From positions 1 through 7,518 of the forward strand of contig CANQWZ010000065.1 of the NCBI GenBank assembly GCA_947627685.1: DNA of 7,518 nucleotides, written 5' to 3'. This stretch comes from an uncultured Bacilli bacterium (lineage in GTDB: Bacteria > Bacillota_I > Bacilli_A > ML615J-28 > CAG-313). Both the position numbers and the translations under genes were made by a program. Of the stretch, positions 1 to 5,606 are shown one piece after another. How positions within the stretch are numbered: position 1 is the stretch's first letter; every line of letters begins with the position of its first letter. Below the pieces are notes generated by a model that was not told where the DNA came from, did not search any database, and worked only from the letters and a program-made list of their open reading frames with translations.

Positions 1-18
1 ACTTGAATATTTACTCAT
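1..18 (-). CDS. IS3-family OrfA, N-terminal fragment (partial at window edge)
   Basis: Minus-strand ATG at 18-16 reads Met-Ser-Lys-Tyr-Ser-Ser before the window ends. OrfA proteins of IS150-like elements commonly begin with a very similar M-(S/T)-K-Y-S stretch leading into the helix-turn-helix domain. An AAGGAGGG Shine-Dalgarno lies 11 bases upstream. OrfA would be the DNA-binding half of a frameshifted OrfAB transposase. With only six codons visible, the identification rests on the IS terminus next to it. Confidence 0.5.
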
Positions 19-74
19 TAAAAAATGAACCCTCCTTGTTAAACTTTTTTGTCTAACATTTTGGGTTCACTTCA
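1..74 (-). mobile_element. IS3-family (IS150-group-like) left end, IS body running off the window to the left
   Basis: Read on the minus strand from 74, the sequence begins TGAAGTGAACCCAAAATG, continues TTAGACA, then has an AAGGAGGG ribosome-binding site (30-37) and an ATG at 18-16. A TG terminus, a GTGA-CCC-AAAA-GTTAGACA block and an orfA ribosome-binding site within about 60 bases are the usual layout of the left end of IS150-group IS3 elements (family knowledge, not searched here). The outer edge is placed at 74 because the near-identical copy at 7299 begins with the same TG. Only the first codons of orfA lie inside the window, so it cannot be said whether this copy is intact. Confidence 0.75.
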
Positions 75-212
75 AAACGGCAGGGTTTTTATGTCAAATA
101 TTCATATATGAAATCTATATTTTAGACAAATAGATCTGTAAAGAATTCATGGAACAACAAATAGAAAACTAATGATAAATATAGTCATTTTTTATTTTTT
201 GCTGACAAAAAA
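75..212. other. Non-coding spacer between the IS end and the terY promoter
   Basis: No credible gene is present. Two tiny ATG frames (from 91, six codons; from 150, seven codons) lack good ribosome-binding sites. A 5-bp AT stem (171-175 with 185-189) followed by T6-A-T6 (188-200) looks slightly like a rho-independent terminator, but it is too weak to call. The box TGCTGACAA (200-208) recurs upstream of the second operon. Confidence 0.5.
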
Positions 213-242
213 TTTAAAGTGAATTTTTTTAACTAGTATAAT
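213..242 (+). promoter_or_regulatory. Probable sigma-A promoter of the terY operon
   Basis: A perfect TATAAT lies at 237-242. The only -35 candidate at an acceptable distance is TTTAAA (213-218, 18-bp spacer), a poor match to TTGACA, so an activator may be needed. The box TGCTGACAA at 200-208 lies just upstream, where a class II activator could bind, and recurs at nearly the same distance before the second operon. Transcription would start near 249-250, leaving a leader of about 24 bases ending in GAAAGGAG. Confidence 0.6.
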
Positions 243-272
243 GTAAGTGTCAATTTTGAAAGGAGAAAAGAT

Positions 273-917
273 ATGAAAACTAAAAATTTAATTTTTTTAA
301 TAGATCTATCTGGATCTATGGCCTCTAAGGCACAAGCTGTTAACCTTTGTATGAATAATATTTATTCATCCGTTTTCCCTGAAATCATTAATCAATCAAG
401 TGAAGATGTTGAGTATCTATTTAAGGCGATAGGTTTTTCTTCTAGATTTAAAGATTTTGTAAGTGAAATTGTTAGTGAGCAAAACATTAAAGATCTGCAC
501 ACCTGGAAGGATCTTAAAGAAGATCAATTTAATGGATCAACGCCAACTGGTGCTGCTATTTTAAAAGTTGTCAATGATTTTAATTCAAAATCACGTGGAG
601 AACCGAATAATTTACCTGCTTTAATTGTGTTGATTTCTGATGGTGAAGCAAATGGTGAAAATCCTACTTATGAAGAAGTGATCCATGATGCCGAAACAAG
701 TAGAGATTTAGGATCTTTAAAGTATTGTTATGCCAATCGAGTTGCAATAGCTATTGATCCTACATCAGAATCTGAACGCCAACTTCGTTTATTTGGAAAA
801 ATTTCTTCGAAAATGAAAGCTGAAGGTCTTGATTCTTATTTTGATGTATCTAATGATTATGCTGAAAAATTAGTTAAAATTTTAGAAATGGTAACTATAA
901 GAGGCAGTTTGCTTTGA
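273..917 (+). CDS. terY: TerY-like von Willebrand factor A (vWA) domain protein
   Basis: This 214-aa protein is a stand-alone vWA domain, the usual size of TerY. The metal-ion-dependent adhesion site is complete: D-x-S-x-S at residues 11-15 (DLSGS), Thr92 in GSTPTG, and Asp123 in ISDG. No signal peptide or membrane segment is seen, so it should be cytoplasmic. TerY proteins are thought to act as metal-dependent protein-binding hubs in tellurite/stress-response and related conflict systems. Together with a PP2C phosphatase and a kinase they form the TerY phosphorylation triad, and exactly those two genes follow here. The start ATG has GAAAGGAG (258-265) seven bases upstream, and it ends with tandem TGA TAA. 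The 103-base gap to the next gene holds a G8 tract and a strong hairpin, which may uncouple terY expression from the downstream genes. The biochemical role is inferred from family and context. Confidence 0.85.
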   Translation: MKTKNLIFLIDLSGSMASKAQAVNLCMNNIYSSVFPEIINQSSEDVEYLFKAIGFSSRFKDFVSEIVSEQNIKDLHTWKDLKEDQFNGSTPTGAAILKVVNDFNSKSRGEPNNLPALIVLISDGEANGENPTYEEVIHDAETSRDLGSLKYCYANRVAIAIDPTSESERQLRLFGKISSKMKAEGLDSYFDVSNDYAEKLVKILEMVTIRGSLL

Positions 918-933
918 TAATTTAATTTTTTAA

Positions 934-941
934 GGGGGGGG
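934..941 (+). repeat. G8 homopolymer tract between terY and the PP2C gene
   Basis: Eight consecutive G bases sit 17 bases after the terY stop, in a region otherwise almost wholly A and T. It resembles a Shine-Dalgarno but has no nearby ATG/GTG start behind it. Long G tracts in AT-rich genomes are prone to slipped-strand length change. Here length changes could affect only transcript structure or spacing, not a reading frame. Confidence 0.6.
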
Positions 942-947
942 CTATTA

Positions 948-995
948 ATCTTTAAAAATTTTATTAATTATATTATTGATAAAATTTTTAAAGAT
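948..995 (+). terminator. Large AT-only hairpin in the terY-PP2C gap; attenuator or partial terminator
   Basis: The arms 948-964 and 979-995 are a perfect 17-bp inverted repeat. Inside them, 965-968 and 975-978 add three more A-T pairs and one G-T wobble, giving about 21 pairs around a six-base loop. A CTTTTATC stretch follows, so the U tract is short and termination would be weak. The hairpin ends 12 bases before the PP2C ribosome-binding site. It may reduce read-through, stabilise mRNA ends, or act as a processing site within the operon. Without G-C pairs, classical strong termination is doubtful. Confidence 0.45.
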
Positions 996-1020
996 CTTTT
1001 ATCAACAAAGGAGAAAAAAT

Positions 1021-2406
1021 ATGAAGTATCAACAAATCTTAGAATTAGCAATTGAAATAATTGATTATTTAAATGAAAATGATTTAAACTTTGAAAATAG
1101 TGATCAATTGTTTTGTAATTTAAAAGACAAATTCTTAACTTTAAAGAATTTTGATTTAGCTAAAGCTAAAGAAATTTTAGATAGTTTTTCAAATTTAAAT
1201 TCAATACAAACCATTAATATTTCTTTTGCAATAATTTTATTTTATATTTTATCCAATTGCCATTATCCACAAGCGTTTTGGCAAGATGTGATTTTAAAAA
1301 AAGAAAAAACTAAGCCCTCTCTATTTAAAATGTTTCTAAAGAGCGTAAAATTAAGCGATTATGAACAAAAAGAAATTGTTAATACTTTCATCAAAAAACT
1401 TAAAACAAGCGAAACGGAACTTCTTGTAAATAAATATACTACTAATTTTGGTAAAATTCATTTAATGGAAATGTTATGGATTGTTTTGGTAGAAAAATAT
1501 CCTAATTTCCAATTAAATCTATGGAGAAAAAATTTAAAAAACTACATATTTAAAAAAAATGAAAAAAGAACAGGTAGTTGTAAAAGCATAAATAAATTCT
1601 GCAATAGTTATCACTTGTCTTTAAAAGGATCATTAGAAAAGCCAGGTAAATTTGCGTGTGAAGATTTTAGTAAGATTACCAGGTTTAATAAAGAAAATTT
1701 TTTGGTAAGTTGCTGCGATGGAATAGGATCTTGCAAAAATTCATTTCTTGGATCTTGTTTCGCAAGTTTATCATTAGAAAAGGTAATCATGAAAAATTTA
1801 AAAAGATATCAATTATTAGAAAGTGATCAGTCAGTTTTTCAATTTATTGATCATCTTTATAATCATCTTTCAGATGAATTGTACCAAGAATTTTTTTCAA
1901 AAATAAAAAAATATAATAAAAAGATTAAAAACACTACCTTTTCAATCGATGATTTTGGTACAACTCTTCAATTTTGTTTATCTTTAAAAAATTTTTTAAT
2001 CTGTGGCTGTGTTGGTGATGGTAATTTTATTATAAGAAAAAAAATTAAGGATCAATATGCCTATTTTAATTTAAACGATGGTAGATCTAGTATCTTAACC
2101 CCTAAAGTTTTTTCCGTTTCTTCTCTTAAAAATACACCTCAAGCTTTGCAATTATTCCTTTTTAAAAAAGATGAAATTTCTGATCTTTTAATAACATCAG
2201 ATGGTTTCAGCAAATTTCTACCAGCTGATTGTTTAACCGATCGTTTTCTTTTAGCAGATCAAATATTTTTTACAAAATTGAGAAATTTAAATTCTGAGAA
2301 TTGTTTTAAACAAATTTATAAATATGCTACCTTAGCTGTTGATTCAAATGATCAATTAGGATCAGGCGATGACGCTACATTGATTTATATAAAATTTGAT
2401 AGGTAG
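1021..2406 (+). CDS. PP2C-type Ser/Thr protein phosphatase with N-terminal helical region (TerY-triad phosphatase)
   Basis: The start ATG 1021 is chosen because AAAGGAG (1007-1013) lies seven bases before it; an in-frame TTG at 976 has no such site. The product is 461 aa. Residues about 1-185 are a Leu/Lys/Asn-rich, mainly helical region I do not recognise. Residues about 190-460 form a PP2C_2-type domain: CED (213-215), CDGIGS (232-237; metal Asp233), GTT (313-315), GDG (332-334; Asp333), TSDG (392-395; Asp394) and GDDAT (449-453; Asp450, Asp451). All expected metal-binding aspartates are therefore present and the enzyme is likely active, removing phosphate from Ser/Thr. It is rich in cysteine (14 residues), several beside Asp233. 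Its stop lies seven bases before the kinase start, so the pair is co-transcribed and probably antagonistic. The substrate is unknown. Confidence 0.85.
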   Translation: MKYQQILELAIEIIDYLNENDLNFENSDQLFCNLKDKFLTLKNFDLAKAKEILDSFSNLNSIQTINISFAIILFYILSNCHYPQAFWQDVILKKEKTKPSLFKMFLKSVKLSDYEQKEIVNTFIKKLKTSETELLVNKYTTNFGKIHLMEMLWIVLVEKYPNFQLNLWRKNLKNYIFKKNEKRTGSCKSINKFCNSYHLSLKGSLEKPGKFACEDFSKITRFNKENFLVSCCDGIGSCKNSFLGSCFASLSLEKVIMKNLKRYQLLESDQSVFQFIDHLYNHLSDELYQEFFSKIKKYNKKIKNTTFSIDDFGTTLQFCLSLKNFLICGCVGDGNFIIRKKIKDQYAYFNLNDGRSSILTPKVFSVSSLKNTPQALQLFLFKKDEISDLLITSDGFSKFLPADCLTDRFLLADQIFFTKLRNLNSENCFKQIYKYATLAVDSNDQLGSGDDATLIYIKFDR

Positions 2407-2413
2407 GTTTATT

Positions 2414-3340
2414 ATGATGACTTTAAAAATAGGTAGTTTAAAAAAAATTGGTTCTGGTGCACAAGGTGTAGTATATATTTTTAACAATGATACAGCCTTA
2501 AAAATTTTTAATAATAAGGTTAATCAAGATTTAATTCCTATTATTAGATATAACTTGGATCATCATGTGTATAAAACTTTAATTATAGATTTAAAAAAAT
2601 ATGATCAAACTCCAAATACAATGCATTTTGTGTTTCCTCACGAGATTATTAGATTAGATAGTGGAGAAAATGGTTATACTATGGATTTAATTAAAAATGC
2701 TAAAAAACTTAGTTCTAGTTCAATTTATTCTGCATCGATTAAAGAAAAGCTCCAAATATCATTAAAAATTGCAAAAATGATTAGGGTAATACATTACAGA
2801 TCTTGTCTTTATTGCGATTTAAATCCTAATAATATTTTAATAAATGGTCAACACATTTATTTGATTGATTGTGAAAATGTGATAAAAACTTCAATGTTAA
2901 ACAGCAAAAAGTCTTGGGTGCGAGGAACCGACTTTTATGTATTACCATCATTAATATATAGTTCTCCAAGTTTTACTTGTAAAAATGATCTATTTGCCTT
3001 GTCAATGTTAATTTTCAACATTTTAATGGGCAATCAGTTAGAAACACCATATTCTGGTTCTGCCATGTCACGACTTCCTTACCAACCTCAAGATTGGTTT
3101 AATGTAAAAGAATATGAAGATAATAAGTTATTCAAAAATACATGGCGGAATTTTGTTTTTGATCCTAAAAATAAAACTAATATAATTACTGATAAAAATA
3201 TTATAAATTCATGGAAAAAGATTGATGATAATTTAAAAAAATTATTTTTTAAAACTTTTAATAATCCTTTTGATGACAGTAGTATACCTCAAGCAGATGA
3301 GTGGATTTTGGCCATAGAAAAAGCACTTGAAAAATGCTGA
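2414..3340 (+). CDS. Ser/Thr protein kinase-like protein of the TerY triad
   Basis: The start is one of two adjacent ATGs (2414 or 2417), six bases after AGGTAGG; the in-frame TTG at 2396 lies inside the phosphatase gene and is less likely. From 2414 the protein is 308 aa. Kinase motifs are visible in order: Gly-rich loop GSGAQG (13-18), ATP-binding Lys30 in ALKIF, catalytic loop YCDLNPNN (Asp135, Asn140), metal-binding Asp152 in IDCEN (in place of DFG), and Asp192 in the NDLFALSML helix. The catalytic loop has Tyr-Cys-Asp instead of His-Arg-Asp, so it is a non-RD kinase and probably not controlled by activation-loop phosphorylation. The helix-C Glu is not obvious. About 75 C-terminal residues beyond the core are unassigned. 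No membrane segment or sensor domain is seen. It would oppose the upstream PP2C phosphatase; TerY or a TerY-bound client is the inferred target. Confidence 0.85.
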   Translation: MMTLKIGSLKKIGSGAQGVVYIFNNDTALKIFNNKVNQDLIPIIRYNLDHHVYKTLIIDLKKYDQTPNTMHFVFPHEIIRLDSGENGYTMDLIKNAKKLSSSSIYSASIKEKLQISLKIAKMIRVIHYRSCLYCDLNPNNILINGQHIYLIDCENVIKTSMLNSKKSWVRGTDFYVLPSLIYSSPSFTCKNDLFALSMLIFNILMGNQLETPYSGSAMSRLPYQPQDWFNVKEYEDNKLFKNTWRNFVFDPKNKTNIITDKNIINSWKKIDDNLKKLFFKTFNNPFDDSSIPQADEWILAIEKALEKC

Positions 3341-3378
3341 CAACGTTTTAAAATTTATAGACTAAGTTATGATATAAT
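3336..3378 (+). promoter_or_regulatory. Probable promoter of the clpP-AAA-virD4 operon
   Basis: A perfect TATAAT is at 3373-3378; no good -35 hexamer is present at 16-18 bp. A TGCTGACAA box (3335-3343) overlaps the kinase stop codon and sits 31 bases before TATAAT, against 30 in the terY promoter. From TATAAT to GAAAGGAG both promoters have the same spacing. No clear terminator separates it from the kinase gene, so read-through from the first operon is also possible. Confidence 0.55.
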
Positions 3379-3418
3379 ACTGATACAAAAATTGAAAGGA
3401 GAAAAAATTGAAACAGTT

Positions 3419-4003
3419 ATGGCGACAGATAAAAAATTATTTGATGAATGTTCACTTGAAAACAATTGTATTTTTATTTTTGAAGATATTACAGAAACTT
3501 TAGCTGAACGTGTTATTAATCAAATCTTATATTTAGATTATCAATTTAAGATAAAAAATATTCCACAAAAGCAAAGAAACATTCGTATTTTAATTAATTC
3601 AGCAGGTGGTTCAATTGATGCTGGATTATCGATTTATGATACCTTAAAATATGTTAATTGTGATATAACGACTATTGGGCTAGGGCGTGTAGCAAGTATG
3701 GCGGCAATATTGCTAACAGCAGGTAACAAACGTTATGTGACTGAAAATACCGAAATTATTATTCATCAACCATTGGGTAGTATTAGTGGTCAAGCAACTG
3801 ACATTATAATAGCAGCCGAACGGATAGCTAAAGCCAAACAAAAAATTATTCAAATATTAACTGAAGCAACTAATAAAAATAATGAAGAAATTGCTAAAGA
3901 TATCGAAAGAGATAAAGCTATGAATGCCGAAGAAGCCAAACAATATGGATTAATAGATGATATTTTAACTAAAGCAAGTATTGGTGATGATAATGAATTA
4001 TAG
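3419..4003 (+). CDS. clpP: ClpP-family serine peptidase (accessory, not housekeeping)
   Basis: Counted from ATG 3419 the protein is 194 aa, the normal length of a ClpP subunit. The catalytic triad is complete: Ser93 in GRVASMAA, His116 in IIHQP, Asp161 in KDIERD. The oxyanion-loop motif NSAGGS and the terminal EEAKQYGLID motif are also typical. ClpP forms a two-ring 14-mer that degrades proteins fed by an AAA+ unfoldase such as ClpX. No intact unfoldase lies here; the next gene encodes a degenerate AAA+ protein. The start is uncertain. GAAAGGAG (3394-3401) is 17 bases from ATG 3419, too far for normal use. An in-frame ATT at 3407 is well placed (198 aa), a TTG at 3408 is out of frame, and TTG 3392 lies within the ribosome-binding region. 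The gene overlaps the next by 11 bases. The context of mobile DNA and a Ter-like triad suggests a specialised target. Confidence 0.85.
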   Translation: MATDKKLFDECSLENNCIFIFEDITETLAERVINQILYLDYQFKIKNIPQKQRNIRILINSAGGSIDAGLSIYDTLKYVNCDITTIGLGRVASMAAILLTAGNKRYVTENTEIIIHQPLGSISGQATDIIIAAERIAKAKQKIIQILTEATNKNNEEIAKDIERDKAMNAEEAKQYGLIDDILTKASIGDDNEL

Positions 4004-5606
4004 AATCGAATTAATGTTAAAATCTTTTTTTGTAATTGATATAATATTTAAAAATTTTTTAAATGCTCAAGAAAGAGAAAAAATTTTTAATGTTTTAGGG
4101 GAAATTTTTATAATTGATAATGTTGATGAATTGTATAGTATAGTTAATAATGATAACATAAAAAATATTAAAAGCTATACTGATTATTGTACTTTTATTA
4201 GACTTTTGCGATATAACGAAATTGATAGTTCAGACATAATTATTAATGATATTTTTGAACGTATAATTAAAATTAAAGGAAATACTTTTTTATATTTAAT
4301 TAGTAATAAATTGATAAAAGAGGATAACTCAAGAAACTTTGTCTATGGCTATTTGTATGATTATATTACAGATTTGCTAGATAGTAACAATATTTTAGCT
4401 ATTTTTGTTCTTTCGGTATTGGAAGCAGAGGGTATAATACTTGATTTAAATAAAGAATCAGCATTAGAAAAAATTAATATATTAGTTAGATGGCATTCGA
4501 TTGAGGGATTGTTTTCTGGTTTATATTATAATTCTAAAGATAAAGTTGAATATTTAAGCCGATTAAATAATTGGAAGATTTACAACAAAAAAGAAATTTT
4601 AATTACCTTAGAAAATAAATATGGTAAAGTTAAGATTGCCAATTCCAACAAAGAAGAAGATAATATTTTAGAAGATGCTTTTAATCGTGGAATTGCTAAA
4701 AGGAACTTTTATTCTGCTATCATTGATGATTTAATATGTAGTAAAGTTATCAATATAAAAGATAAAAAAAGAATTATTACTAAGAATTCTGAACTTCCTA
4801 GTGAAATTAATTTATTACCACTAAGATTAACTTATAATAATATTAAATGCAATTTTGATAATTTAAAAAATGATTTTTATGATACTGATTTTAGTACTCT
4901 TAATAAGGTCATAAGTAAATTAAAAAAAATAGAATTAAGAAAAAATTATAAGTATCGTCCCATTTGTATAGTTTCAAAGGATCATGCCATTTTAAATTAT
5001 TATGAAAGAATTATTACTGAAATAATTACAGAAGCAAATATTATTCATTTTGAAGTTAATAGTTTAAATGAAAAGTTTCTAGAAGATAATGTTAATAATG
5101 TTTTTATAAAAAATTGTGATGATAGTTCTTTTAATTTATATTTTTTAAATTTTACAAATGATATAAATAATAAGATTTTAAATTCAGTAAAAATCTTTTT
5201 AAATAGTTCTCAAAGAGCTAAATTTAATATAAATCATCCAAGTATATATTTAGACTTATCCGCTATATTGCCAATATGTTTATGTGATTATAAAAATTAT
5301 AAAAATTTACAACAAGATTGTGATTTAATTTATATAAACGATTTAACATTTAATGAAAAACAAAGCTTTATTTTAAAAAATTTAGAATATAAATGCAAAA
5401 ATTATAAGATAAAGAATTGTGAAATATCAGATGAAATACTTACTAAGTTAATAAAAAATTATAGTTTAGATGAAATAGATGAAATTTTGGATGATATTGT
5501 TTTCAATAATTATGACACTAAACTTTGTATATCAAATGATAGCATCAAAGATTATGATAAAAAAACAAATAAAAAAAATATCTATGGCTTTGAGGTGCAA
5601 TCATGA
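3993..5606 (+). CDS. Sel1-like repeat plus degenerate Lon-like AAA+ domain protein (predicted pseudo-ATPase)
   Basis: Not recognised by overall sequence; this is a fold reading by eye. The start is ATG 3993 (537 aa) with GGTGAT just before it; ATG 3987 is an alternative. Residues about 140-180 fit a Sel1-type helical repeat (SVLEAEGIILD, then Ala157, and GLFSGLYYN). Residues about 296-500 follow the Lon AAA+ core: RPICIV leads into the Walker A position, which reads SKDHAILN instead of GPPGVGKT. The Walker B position reads YFLNFTND instead of FLLDEID. Then come a LDLSAIL strand, a DLIYINDLTFNEKQ segment like Lon's 'evIel.gyt..EK', and ISDEILTKLIKNYSLDEI like the Lon lid. The arginine-finger and sensor-2 arginines also seem absent, so ATP hydrolysis is unlikely. 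It overlaps clpP and shares ATGA with the next gene. A role as adaptor or scaffold for ClpP is inference. No membrane segments or protease domain are seen. Confidence 0.55.
   Translation: MNYRIELMLKSFFVIDIIFKNFLNAQEREKIFNVLGEIFIIDNVDELYSIVNNDNIKNIKSYTDYCTFIRLLRYNEIDSSDIIINDIFERIIKIKGNTFLYLISNKLIKEDNSRNFVYGYLYDYITDLLDSNNILAIFVLSVLEAEGIILDLNKESALEKINILVRWHSIEGLFSGLYYNSKDKVEYLSRLNNWKIYNKKEILITLENKYGKVKIANSNKEEDNILEDAFNRGIAKRNFYSAIIDDLICSKVINIKDKKRIITKNSELPSEINLLPLRLTYNNIKCNFDNLKNDFYDTDFSTLNKVISKLKKIELRKNYKYRPICIVSKDHAILNYYERIITEIITEANIIHFEVNSLNEKFLEDNVNNVFIKNCDDSSFNLYFLNFTNDINNKILNSVKIFLNSSQRAKFNINHPSIYLDLSAILPICLCDYKNYKNLQQDCDLIYINDLTFNEKQSFILKNLEYKCKNYKIKNCEISDEILTKLIKNYSLDEIDEILDDIVFNNYDTKLCISNDSIKDYDKKTNKKNIYGFEVQS

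Noticed and set aside
150..173. A seven-codon frame in the left spacer
   Set aside because: It lacks a ribosome-binding site and is too short; no relation to a known leader peptide is visible.
171..200. Terminator-like 5-bp stem followed by T-rich sequence
   Set aside because: The stem is short and pure A-T with a nine-base loop, which is expected by chance in such DNA.
976..1020. N-terminal extension of the phosphatase from TTG 976
   Set aside because: This part overlaps the hairpin and the AAAGGAG site, and ATG 1021 is ideally spaced.
2396..2413. Kinase start at TTG 2396, overlapping the phosphatase gene
   Set aside because: No ribosome-binding site precedes it, while AGGTAGG is well placed for ATG 2414.
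3408..3485. Short frame from TTG 3408, best placed behind GAAAGGAG
   Set aside because: It encodes about 25 residues out of frame with clpP and has no recognisable content; it is mentioned only because it complicates the clpP start.
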